A DNA stretch of 57,499 nucleotides from Candidatus Cybelea tumulisoli. GTDB lineage: Bacteria; Vulcanimicrobiota; Vulcanimicrobiia; Vulcanimicrobiales; Vulcanimicrobiaceae. The notes beneath the pieces are model-generated. The model saw only the letters and a program-made list of their open reading frames with translations, was not told the DNA's origin and ran no database searches. The translations under genes were made by a program, and so were the position numbers. Shown here piece by piece: positions 49,851 to 57,499 of this stretch. The stretch's first letter is position 1, and every line of letters begins with the position of its first letter. The stretch is taken from NCBI GenBank assembly GCA_003167155.1, contig PMTY01000177.1, positions 1 through 57,499 of the forward strand, in the 5' to 3' direction.

Positions 49851-51314
49851 ATGCGCTTCATCCTCGCGCTCATCGCCGTTCCGGCCGTCACGATTTTCGC
49901 AGCCACGGCCCCGTCCTACGCGGGCCAGGCGCCGTTCGCCGCGGGAGCGCCCGACGTTCCCGTAAGTCATCAAGACCGAGTCTATGCCGCAGAGCAGTAT
50001 TCGAACACCGTTTCAGTTATGGATCCCGTCGATAACAAGCTGCTGGGCGTTATACGGCTCGGCGATCCAAGCCCGGCGAGCTTAAGCCCGCTCTACGCGG
50101 GGCAGTTGCTCGTCCACGGTATGGGCTTCTCGCCCGATCGCAAGACGCTTGCGGTCGTCTCCGTCGGATCCAACTCAGTTTCGTTCATCGACACGCAGAG
50201 CAACGCCGTCAAGGGCGTCGCGTACGTCGGGCGTTCGCCGCACGAGGCGTTCTTCACTCCGGACGGCTCCGAAGTCTGGGTGACCGTTCGCGGCGAGAAT
50301 TACGTCGACGTTCTCGACGCGAAAACGTTCGGCGAAAAACTCCGGATTACGGTGCCGAACGGACCGGGGATGACGATCTTTTCGCCCGACGGAAAGTATG
50401 GATACGTCTGCTCTTCGTACACGCCGGAGACGGTCGTCATCGACGTCGCGTCACACGCAATCGTCGGAAACGTTCCGCAGGCGAGCCCGTTCTGTCCAAA
50501 CATCGCGGCCACACCCGACGGTTCGCAGGTCTGGTTTACACTCAAGGACACGGGCCGAACGCAAGTCTTCGACGGGCGGCCGCCGTTCGCACTCCTCAAG
50601 ACGATCGATACCGGACCGATTACCAACCACGTCAACATCGTGCACAACGCTAAAGGCGCGTTCGCATACGTCACGGTCGGTGGCCTCAACGAAGTAAAGG
50701 TCTTTCGCACGAGCGATTTTGCGCACGTCGCCACCATCCGGGTCGGCAACCTGCCGCACGGGATCTGGCCTTCGGGCGACGGGACGCGCGTCTACGTCGG
50801 GTTAGAAAACGACGACCGGCTTGCCGCCATCGACACGCTCTCGAATCGCGTCATCGCGACTACACCGATCGGCCAAGCGCCGCAGGCGCTGGTCTACGTT
50901 CCCGGCGCCGTGCCGCAAGGATCGGGTACGGCGAACTTGCACCCGCTCGGCATCGCCGGTCAAGCCGTCCATCTCGCGCTCGCGTCTCCGTCTACGCGCG
51001 GGAAATCGAAACCGGCGACCAGCGTAACGCTCTTCGATCAAGGCCTCGTGCAAGTGCTCGAAGCCGCCGCAACGGGCCTAGCACCAAAGCAGACGTACGT
51101 CCTGGCGTTGGCGACGCGACCGGACGGAACGGGCGTCATCGAGCCACTGACGCGGTTCACGACGAATCCCGCCGGCAGCGCCGTCGTCAACGCGATCGGT
51201 CCGATTCGCCAAGTCGTCCGCATGCAAGAGGGCGCCACGCGGCGCTACCTTGTGATTCTCCGCGCCGGATCCAGCGCAACGGCTGCCGCTCCGGTGCAAG
51301 TTCAAGTCCCGTAA
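49851..51314 (+). CDS. YncE-like periplasmic beta-propeller
   Basis: A 487-residue exported protein: signal peptide (cleaved near SYAGQ), seven YVTN-type blades (VYAAEQYSNTVSVMDPVDNK, LAVVSVGSNSVSFIDTQSNA, VWVTVRGENYVDVLDAKTFG and onward to about 345) and a C-terminal domain of about 110 residues resembling an immunoglobulin-like or anti-sigma-associated fold (GTANLHPLGIAGQAV...). DUF305 and this protein are often paired. Binding target unknown. Confidence 0.87.
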   Translation: MRFILALIAVPAVTIFAATAPSYAGQAPFAAGAPDVPVSHQDRVYAAEQYSNTVSVMDPVDNKLLGVIRLGDPSPASLSPLYAGQLLVHGMGFSPDRKTLAVVSVGSNSVSFIDTQSNAVKGVAYVGRSPHEAFFTPDGSEVWVTVRGENYVDVLDAKTFGEKLRITVPNGPGMTIFSPDGKYGYVCSSYTPETVVIDVASHAIVGNVPQASPFCPNIAATPDGSQVWFTLKDTGRTQVFDGRPPFALLKTIDTGPITNHVNIVHNAKGAFAYVTVGGLNEVKVFRTSDFAHVATIRVGNLPHGIWPSGDGTRVYVGLENDDRLAAIDTLSNRVIATTPIGQAPQALVYVPGAVPQGSGTANLHPLGIAGQAVHLALASPSTRGKSKPATSVTLFDQGLVQVLEAAATGLAPKQTYVLALATRPDGTGVIEPLTRFTTNPAGSAVVNAIGPIRQVVRMQEGATRRYLVILRAGSSATAAAPVQVQVP

Positions 51315-51334
51315 CACGAAAGGATAGCTCGCGC

Positions 51335-52195
51335 ATGAAGAACGTCGGAATCGCCGGGTTAGGCAAAATGGGAAGCGCGATTGCGCGGAACTTGCTCGAT
51401 CGCGGCTACCGCGTCTCGACGTGGAACCGCACGCAGGCCGCCGTCGACGAGCTGGTCACCGACGGCGCCGTCGCCTGCGAAACTCCCGAAGCCTTAGTCG
51501 GCGGCGCAGATGCGGTCGTCGCGATGCTCTGGGACGATGCGGTTGCACGCGAGATCACGCTCGGCCGGATCATTCCGTCGGCGCGAGAAGGTCAGTTGAT
51601 CGTCGAGTCCTCGACGCTCTCGCCGCAGATGTATCAAACGCTGGCGCTGGCTGCGGGGGAACGCGGCGTGGATTTTCTCGCGTGCCCGGTGGTCGGCAGC
51701 GTCGATAGCGCGCGAAACGGCAGCCTCACGATCTTTCCCGGCGGCTCGACCGCCGCATTGGAACATGCACGTGACCTCTTGGCCGCGATGGGTTCGACTG
51801 TGACGTTTTCGGGATCGCCGTTGGCGAGCGGTTTTCTGAAACTTGCGAGCAACTCGGTGTTGGGAGTGATCGCCGATTCCGTCGGCGAGTTGTTGCGCAT
51901 GACGGACGGTGCCGGCGTCGACCGCACGCTCGCCATCGACACGATAGTCCATGCATTCGAGCGCGCCGCCGCAAAGCGCCAGCAACTCGTCGATCGCGAT
52001 ACGGAGCCGCGCTTCTCCGCGAGCGCCCTGCTCAAGGATCTCCGCCTCGCCCGAGACGCGCGCCAGAGCGTAAGCGCCGGCGGCGACGTCATGGATTGCG
52101 TGCTCGTGGAGTTCGAAAAAACCATCGAACGCGGTCTGGGCGATCGGGACTACATCGCCGTCGCGCTCGAGCAAGAAGCAACGCAAGCGACGTAA
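51335..52195 (+). CDS. Beta-hydroxyacid dehydrogenase family protein
   Basis: A 286-residue NAD(P)-dependent enzyme. GLGKMGSAIARNLLDRGYRV (9-28) is the cofactor loop; N31-R32 after the second strand suggests NADP. The substrate motif is CPVVGSVDSARNGSLTIFPG and the catalytic lysine is in LKLASNSVLG. The family includes 3-hydroxyisobutyrate, tartronate-semialdehyde and glyoxylate reductases, as well as imine reductases. It ends three bases from the convergent PDZ protein. Confidence 0.9.
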   Translation: MKNVGIAGLGKMGSAIARNLLDRGYRVSTWNRTQAAVDELVTDGAVACETPEALVGGADAVVAMLWDDAVAREITLGRIIPSAREGQLIVESSTLSPQMYQTLALAAGERGVDFLACPVVGSVDSARNGSLTIFPGGSTAALEHARDLLAAMGSTVTFSGSPLASGFLKLASNSVLGVIADSVGELLRMTDGAGVDRTLAIDTIVHAFERAAAKRQQLVDRDTEPRFSASALLKDLRLARDARQSVSAGGDVMDCVLVEFEKTIERGLGDRDYIAVALEQEATQAT

Positions 52196-52198
52196 AAG

Positions 52199-53926
52199 TT
52201 AACCCAGAGGTAGCGCCGCAAACTGCGCGTACCGCTCGCGCACGCGTACCGCCTCGACGTGATCGTACGCTCGCGCGGCTTCAAGCGCAAGTTCTTCCAG
52301 CAAGGCCACTTCGTCGGGGTCGAGCTGCGCGCCGTTCGCGTGCGCTCCATAAAGCGTAAAGGAGACGAGTTCGTGGCGAACGGTCACGGGCATCGCCAGG
52401 GTATAGATCGCCGCATTTTCGGTATCGAGTTGCGCGCGCAGATCATCGAGCCAGACCACCTTTTCGTCGGCGAGCAGCATTCGCACGAGCAGATGGTTCC
52501 CATCGAATCCTGCGGGGGCCACCGTGGTTTGACTGGCGGTCGCAACGCCTTCGAAGCGGCTTCCTCCAGCGGATCGCCGGTAAAGCGCGGCGGCCGCAAG
52601 ATCGATCGCGTCGACCGGTACCTGCACCAGGCCATCCGCTATTGCAGCTTCGTCGGTTGCATACGGAAGCGCCGACGCTGCGCGCCGTAGGTATCTCTCG
52701 GCGAGCCGCCGTCGTCGAAAGAAGACGGATTCGACGAAACTCTCGACGCTGCGGTTGATGCGATCCAACAGAAAACCGATACCGATCGCGCTCAGCAGCT
52801 CGAAACCGATGGCTAGGCGTCCTACCGCGACCGCGCGCGAAAACACCCAATCCAAAATCGAGACCATGGTTACGACGCCGAGAGACAGGACGCCGTACAC
52901 GAGGGCCCGGTTGAGCACGAAATTTACGTCGAGCACGCGCAGCCTAAAGACGGCATATGCAATACAGATCGGCATGAGGACGACGGCAAAGCCGACGACC
53001 TGCCCGACGACAAACGGTACGCCTGGGACGAAGTAGATCGCATAGGCGACGAAGGATGCGATCGTCCCGATTGCCAGAAAACCCCAGCGCTGCCGGTCGC
53101 TCGGCGTTGCCATCGCGACGTTCTTTGCAACGATCAATCCGGCGAGGAGAAAGGCGCCGAGCGGGATAATGGCGCTCGGGACGACATCCCAACGCGGAAC
53201 CGAGTAGCTGACGAAAAACATTCGCCATTCGACGACATAGACCGCGTACGACAGGCCGAGAAAGACCCACACGAAAGGATCGATGCGGCGACGCCACCCG
53301 AGCACGTCACCGTTGGGAAAGCGCAGCACGAATGGCAGCAGCGGCAGGACGCTCCACGGTCCGAAGACCGTGCTCAATACGAAGCCGAGCGCCATGAACG
53401 CTGCCGCCGGCAACACGTGCGACCAATACATGAACGCAGGGCCCGTACCAAAGTAGCCGACGGCAAAAAGGTAGAACGCCCACGACATGATCGACGGCCG
53501 CAAAAAGACGAGCAAGAACGCCACGACGAGAAAGATTGTAGGCGGCAGATATGCGAGCACGCCTCCGATTCGGCCCACGATGCCGAAGCTCCGATCGGGT
53601 ACTGCCGTCAAGGTTACGGTGCGCGCGGCGCCCCCGCGCTCGAATGTGAGCGTTTCACGCTCGCCCGGATACGGCGACCGCACGCGCGTCGGAAGTTCGT
53701 AGTTGCCGTGCGCGACCAGACGGTCCCCGGCGCGCACTCCCGCGCGATCTGCGGCCGAACCGGGCTCAACGGCCGAAACAGTTAATCGCTGCGCCGGAAG
53801 CGCGATCCCGAACGTGCCTTCGCCCCAACTCTCCGCGAAATCGACGTGCCCGATCGGCACGTAATAGATCACGACCACGATCAGCGTTACGATTATCAGG
53901 AGCGCTCGCGCAAGCATCTGACGCAT
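52199..53926 (-). CDS. PDZ-membrane-GAF-like sensor protein
   Basis: A 575-residue integral membrane protein. One N-terminal helix (ALLIIVTLIVVVIYYVPIG), an extracytoplasmic PDZ domain (about 35-110, AVEPGSAADRAGVRAGDRLV), about eight membrane helices (120-385), a linker FVESVFFRRRRLAERYLRRA and a cytoplasmic GAF-like domain (420-555). The membrane-linker architecture is that of membrane histidine kinases with the 7-8TM sensor, but no kinase, cyclase or HTH follows. It is the last gene of a minus-strand operon and paralogous to 54529-56334. Confidence 0.75.
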   Translation of the reverse strand: MRQMLARALLIIVTLIVVVIYYVPIGHVDFAESWGEGTFGIALPAQRLTVSAVEPGSAADRAGVRAGDRLVAHGNYELPTRVRSPYPGERETLTFERGGAARTVTLTAVPDRSFGIVGRIGGVLAYLPPTIFLVVAFLLVFLRPSIMSWAFYLFAVGYFGTGPAFMYWSHVLPAAAFMALGFVLSTVFGPWSVLPLLPFVLRFPNGDVLGWRRRIDPFVWVFLGLSYAVYVVEWRMFFVSYSVPRWDVVPSAIIPLGAFLLAGLIVAKNVAMATPSDRQRWGFLAIGTIASFVAYAIYFVPGVPFVVGQVVGFAVVLMPICIAYAVFRLRVLDVNFVLNRALVYGVLSLGVVTMVSILDWVFSRAVAVGRLAIGFELLSAIGIGFLLDRINRSVESFVESVFFRRRRLAERYLRRAASALPYATDEAAIADGLVQVPVDAIDLAAAALYRRSAGGSRFEGVATASQTTVAPAGFDGNHLLVRMLLADEKVVWLDDLRAQLDTENAAIYTLAMPVTVRHELVSFTLYGAHANGAQLDPDEVALLEELALEAARAYDHVEAVRVRERYAQFAALPLG

Positions 53927-53942
53927 TGTGTAATATAGCTCT

Positions 53943-54515
53943 TTATCCGTTATCGCGGTGCGACCTTGTACGCTCGAGCTCGTAGCTCCTCGAAGCCTTC
54001 AGAATCTCCAGAACCGCGTCGATCGTATTCCAGTTTCGCGTCGTAACCGGCACACCCAGGGCTTTGTCGATCTGGCCGAGATACGAGATCGTCTTTATAT
54101 GGCGCCGGTAGACGCCGAACACGAACTGCTTTTTCCGCCCTACGATACGCACGTACCAATCGTCGTTCGAGGGGATTCCGAACGGCATCGCAGGCAGCCG
54201 TCCGGGCACCCGTTCCGTAAGGATACTCACGAAGCGAACGTGATCCCGATCCTGCGCGAGTCCCTTGAACGGCGAGCGGCTCTCGAGAGCGAGCACGTCC
54301 GCACCCTCGCACAAAACCACTTGCGTTTCGAACGGCAAACGGCCGACGAGCTCCGAGCGAAACGTTTGGCCGGAGCCAGGGTTGCGAACGACGAACAAGC
54401 CCGTGGCTCCGACGTTGACGACGTCGAAACGCTGTAACTCCTTGGCCACCAGCGTTGGCCGGAACCGTCGATGTCCGCCAACGTTCGCACCGCGCAAGAA
54501 CACTACGATTGCCAT
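53943..54515 (-). CDS. DUF1697-like protein
   Basis: A 190-residue soluble protein beginning MAIVVFLRGANVGGHRRFRP, the hallmark of DUF1697, but the later parts are diverged (VLCEGADVLALESRSPF; NWNTIDAVLEILKASRSYE). DUF1697 proteins are small cytoplasmic proteins with an unknown function. Its location between two sensor-like membrane proteins, 16 and 13 bases from them, implies co-transcription. Confidence 0.75.
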   Translation of the reverse strand: MAIVVFLRGANVGGHRRFRPTLVAKELQRFDVVNVGATGLFVVRNPGSGQTFRSELVGRLPFETQVVLCEGADVLALESRSPFKGLAQDRDHVRFVSILTERVPGRLPAMPFGIPSNDDWYVRIVGRKKQFVFGVYRRHIKTISYLGQIDKALGVPVTTRNWNTIDAVLEILKASRSYELERTRSHRDNG

Positions 54516-54528
54516 GACGGGCCGCGAG

Positions 54529-56334
54529 CTAGCCGTCCTTCTTGTCGTTCTCGCGCAGCGCGCTCACGATTGCTTGCGGAAGCTTCTGAAGCTCGTTCAG
54601 CATCAGCGCTTTCGTCTCTCTTATCGACTCTACGACACCATCGCTCTGGCTCGACAGGATATCTAGGGCCGTCCCAACGCCGTGCGCGACAGCCTGCAAT
54701 GCCTCCGATTCATCGGGAGCGTACGATTCTCCGTCGCGCTTAGTTCCGCAGATGAGCGCGCCGAGAAGATTGCCGCGTGAGGTCATGGGGAAAGCAAACT
54801 CGCCGCGTATCTGCGAGTCCGCAAACGCGTGCAGGTCGATCGGCTTGTTCCACGCTCGAAGCGCAACGATGCTCGGATCGTTTTCGCTGACCTCGGCCCG
54901 CTCGCCGTCGGTGGCAAAAGCGTAAGCTGCCGTGCCGTCGCGAACCAGGATCGCCGCGTGCGCGCTCGTGTGCCGCTTGACCGTCCGCACGGCCCGATCC
55001 AGCAGCGTGGACCGGTCGGAAATATAGGACGCCTCGTGCGCGAAGCGGCGTAACGCCGACTCATCCTCGTGCCGCTTGCGGAAAAAGACGCGATCGACGA
55101 ATCGCTCGACGTACCCATGGATGTATCGCAGCGAGATGCCAAGACAAAGCGCCACGACCGTGCCGACGAAGGCACTGGCGGTGTGGGCGTGGGTGCCGCT
55201 GACGAGCCAGGCACCGGCAGCCCATTCGGCCAGAACGAATGCGCCGATCACAATCGCCGAAACGATCGTGAAGACGGCCGCGCGGTTCAAGAAAAAGCCG
55301 ACGTCGATGAGCCGGCGACTTAGCGCCGCGTACGTCAACGCAACCGGTGCGGTGAGTAAAACCAGAGTGCTCACAAGACTAACGACAATCGTAACGGCAT
55401 AGGATGACGACGATGAGGTTGCAATCAAACCTACGATGAAAAAGCAAAAAAAGGCTGCAAGAGGTACGAGCGTCCATACTGCTCGCTGACGCTCGACGCC
55501 GCGGGATGCGCCGATCGCCAAGAGGCCACAGATCACTGCCATGAGGACGGCGGCCGCGATCGAAACTAGCCCCGCGTTCCCCGCAACGAATGGAAGCGGA
55601 TCGAACCGCAGCGTGATAACCCCGGCAGTCCCAACTAGAGAGATCACGATATAGATCGCGAGAAACGTGTAACATAGCCATTCTGTGATACGGCGAAGCC
55701 GCGAGAACGGCTGGGCAAAGCCGCTCGCGAACGCCGCCAGCAACGCCACCGACAACGACCCAATTACGCTTTCCGAGATGTTCAAGAGTACGTACACCCA
55801 CGCCCAGGGCGCCGCGAAACCGATCAAGGCGCCTGTAAGAACAAAGGCCGCGATCCACAGCGATAGCAGGCGCATCTGGGGTAAATCGGCGCCACGCCAT
55901 GCAATCAGCGCGGCAAACAGCAGAAGCCAGAAAGCCGCGAATGTGAAGAGCCAGAAGTTCCACGTAAGTATTGGCGCGCGCGGAATGACCGTAAGCTTTT
56001 TTTGGAGCGAAGCCTGGTGCACCGAAAGGCTGAGCGGTCGTCCATTGAGCGGCACGTCAAAAAGGGAATAACGCTCGATCAGGGTGTTCGCTCGAATGTC
56101 GATGAGATCGCCTCGATGAAGGCCGGCGCGAGCAGCCGGGCCGCCCCGGTCGACAGAGGTAACCGTGAGATTAAAGGGTCTCGAAGATGCGCCGGTAGCT
56201 GCTCCCCACCAACCCTGCCACGGTGGAGCGCCGCCCACTCCGGTCGCATCGACCACATCGGCGGCCTGGGCAAGCGCAGCAAGAGCGCAGATCCCCAGGA
56301 GCGCTGGGCGCCACGCAACCCCAAGGTTTTTCAC
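54529..56334 (-). CDS. PDZ-membrane-GAF-like sensor protein (paralogue)
   Basis: A 601-residue protein with a signal/anchor, a periplasmic PDZ-like domain (about 50-125, SVDRGGPAARAGLHRGDLID), eight or more membrane helices (130-385), the linker VERFVDRVFFRKRHEDESAL and a cytoplasmic GAF-like domain (415-575). The architecture equals the 52199-53926 protein with low sequence identity. The chain ends shortly after the GAF part with no output domain. The GTG start overlaps the ABC ATPase stop (GTGA). Confidence 0.75.
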   Translation of the reverse strand: MKNLGVAWRPALLGICALAALAQAADVVDATGVGGAPPWQGWWGAATGASSRPFNLTVTSVDRGGPAARAGLHRGDLIDIRANTLIERYSLFDVPLNGRPLSLSVHQASLQKKLTVIPRAPILTWNFWLFTFAAFWLLLFAALIAWRGADLPQMRLLSLWIAAFVLTGALIGFAAPWAWVYVLLNISESVIGSLSVALLAAFASGFAQPFSRLRRITEWLCYTFLAIYIVISLVGTAGVITLRFDPLPFVAGNAGLVSIAAAVLMAVICGLLAIGASRGVERQRAVWTLVPLAAFFCFFIVGLIATSSSSSYAVTIVVSLVSTLVLLTAPVALTYAALSRRLIDVGFFLNRAAVFTIVSAIVIGAFVLAEWAAGAWLVSGTHAHTASAFVGTVVALCLGISLRYIHGYVERFVDRVFFRKRHEDESALRRFAHEASYISDRSTLLDRAVRTVKRHTSAHAAILVRDGTAAYAFATDGERAEVSENDPSIVALRAWNKPIDLHAFADSQIRGEFAFPMTSRGNLLGALICGTKRDGESYAPDESEALQAVAHGVGTALDILSSQSDGVVESIRETKALMLNELQKLPQAIVSALRENDKKDG

Positions 56335-57499
56335 AACGCCGCCGGTTGAGCGCCGTGGAGGTGGAGGACGCCCTCCAGCGAGTCGTACTCGAATAGTTCG
56401 GCAAACCGTCCCCAGTCGACCGCGGTTTCGAACTGCCGCTGTGCTTCTGCTGCGGGGAAATATTCATCCCAGAAGTCGAGAAAAAAGTCGACCCGCATCG
56501 TTCCGTCCTTCTTCCCTTCGAGTGTACGCACAATTGCGTCGAAGAGGCGCACGCACTCCAGTAACTGCTTGCGAAATATCTCCTTGCCGCTTTGGATGGT
56601 CGACGCAGCGAAGGCGCGCCCCGTCGTCGTCAGCGTGACGTCACCGTCGGTGATTTCCGCAAAGTTGAGCAAAGCGGCGGCTTCGAGCAGGGCGAGGAGG
56701 TCGTCGGCAGTGACGGACAAGCGTTCCGAGAGACGGGCGATGTCTTCGGTCTGCGCAGCGTGCTCGGCTAACAGCTGGAGCATTCCGCTGATCCCGCCCG
56801 GGCGCACGTGCGGCAATGGCTGCGAAAAGGGCGACTTGTGAGGAGCGGCACCCAGCGCTGCCGGCGTCGAGCCAATCGCAGCAATCGTGACGTCGGGATT
56901 CGTCATGATGGTATAGAGACGGTCGACGAGCTCTGCAAAGCGCGCATCGGAACGGTTATGCGGACGGGAAAGTTCGATCTTCACTTCGCCTCGCAGATGC
57001 CCGGGATTCGAACCCAGAACGATTACGCGATCTGCCAGCGATACCGCCTCCTCGATGTTGTGTGTGACCAGCAGGATGCTCTTTGATGGGAAGCTTCCGG
57101 CGTTCCACAGCTCGTCGATCTCGGTGCGCAGGTTCTCGGCCGTCAGCACGTCGAGCGCACTGAACGGCTCGTCCATGAAGAGTACCTTTGGTTCGATAGC
57201 AAAGGCACGCGCACACCCGACTCGCTGCTTCATGCCGCCGGAGAGTTCTCTGGGATAGGCTCCCTCGAAACCGTCGAGCCCGACGAGGTCGACCGCGTTT
57301 AGCGCGCGTCGCACGCGATTCGTGCGGCGGATTCCGCGCGCTTCGAGTCCAAGCTCGACATTCTCGAGAACCGTCAGCCACGGTAGAAGCGCGAACGTCT
57401 GGAAGACCATCGCGACGTCGGGGTTCGCGCCCGTGACCGGCTCGCCGCCGCTAAGTACCTCTCCCGAACTCGGCGGAATGAGACCCGCCATGATTCGCA
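56331..57499 (-). CDS. ABC transporter ATP-binding protein (nitrate/sulfonate type), partial
   Basis: The gene runs off the window at its 5' end; the Walker A loop is outside. Inside are the Q-loop (FQTFALLPWL), signature LSGGMKQRVGCARAFA, Walker B VLFMDEPFSALD and H-loop VTHNIEEA, then a C-terminal extension of about 180 residues that matches the AAA-associated domain of NrtD/SsuB-like proteins (DVTIAAIG..., FFLDFWDEYFPAAEA). It would energise uptake of anions such as sulfonate, nitrate or bicarbonate. Permease and binding protein are expected upstream, outside the window. Confidence 0.9.
   Translation of the reverse strand, partial: RIMAGLIPPSSGEVLSGGEPVTGANPDVAMVFQTFALLPWLTVLENVELGLEARGIRRTNRVRRALNAVDLVGLDGFEGAYPRELSGGMKQRVGCARAFAIEPKVLFMDEPFSALDVLTAENLRTEIDELWNAGSFPSKSILLVTHNIEEAVSLADRVIVLGSNPGHLRGEVKIELSRPHNRSDARFAELVDRLYTIMTNPDVTIAAIGSTPAALGAAPHKSPFSQPLPHVRPGGISGMLQLLAEHAAQTEDIARLSERLSVTADDLLALLEAAALLNFAEITDGDVTLTTTGRAFAASTIQSGKEIFRKQLLECVRLFDAIVRTLEGKKDGTMRVDFFLDFWDEYFPAAEAQRQFETAVDWGRFAELFEYDSLEGVLHLHGAQPAAL

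Noticed and set aside
56997-57030. On the minus strand GGGTTCGAATCCCGGGC looks like a tRNA T-arm.
   Set aside because: It lies inside the ABC ATPase frame and encodes VLGSNPGHLRGE, a normal part of the protein. No acceptor or anticodon arms fit around it.
1-57499. CRISPR array or restriction/antiphage island.
   Set aside because: No spaced identical repeats and no cas, methylase or nuclease genes were seen. The STAND regulator alone carries an HTH and looks regulatory rather than defensive.

Overview
The window is about 57.5 kb of GC-rich bacterial DNA. It looks like accessory, soil-type chromosome from a diderm. An Omp85-type protein with an aromatic C-terminal residue implies an outer membrane, and there are several lipobox lipoproteins. 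The abundance of GloVer-repeat lipoproteins, beta-propellers, TetR regulators, STAND/LAL regulators and NTF2-like proteins suggests Eremiobacterota (WPS-2) or a relative such as Acidobacteriota. That assignment is inference from gene style; no rRNA gene or other phylogenetic marker is present. No CRISPR array or complete tRNA was seen.

Layout. 0-3.3 kb: a broken GMC oxidoreductase end, a seven-repeat GloVer lipoprotein, a frameshifted beta-propeller and a DUF190-crcB fluoride-export pair. 3.7-6.2 kb: an IS21-family element with clear terminal inverted repeats, whose istA carries an in-frame stop. 6.3-13.1 kb: small hypothetical genes, a second GloVer lipoprotein, a lipoprotein of propeller type, a G1-family glutamic peptidase and a SUI1 protein. 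This stretch has long non-coding intervals holding two tRNA/tmRNA-3'-end-like motifs, each followed by an intrinsic terminator. 13.1-16.2 kb: a DHA2 drug exporter flanked by two TetR genes. 16.2-18.8 kb: a 50-codon ORF coupled to an ECF sigma factor, then UspA and a miniature Omp85 protein. 18.9-25.7 kb: GH130, then a TetR regulon with two matching operators controlling a quinone reductase, an NTF2-like protein and an SDR, then a hydrolase remnant and a PDZ aspartic protease.

25.8-39.4 kb: AraC, two gene fragments joined end to end, and a minus-strand operon (fused molybdenum hydroxylase, CDGSH protein, amidohydrolase, damaged XdhC). A LAL regulator is divergent to it, and a plus-strand operon follows (fused isochorismatase-type hydrolase, double cupredoxin, SDR-like protein, fused esterase/NTF2). 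The set reads as an oxidation-hydrolysis pathway whose substrate is unknown. 39.4-52.2 kb: stress and envelope genes (DUF1269, three small helical proteins, HdeD, XapX, DUF6582, DUF305), a STAND regulator divergent from an orphan XRE protein, hydrolases, RpiA and a YncE-like propeller. 52.2-57.5 kb: a tightly packed operon with an ABC ATPase, two PDZ-membrane-GAF proteins lacking any output domain, and a DUF1697 protein between them.

Several genes are broken by a single indel or stop while long neighbours are intact. Either accessory genes are decaying or the assembly has residual indels; the sequence alone cannot separate these. The most unusual items are the PDZ-membrane-GAF operon, the ECF-microprotein-UspA-mini-Omp85 operon and the fusion-rich molybdenum hydroxylase cluster.
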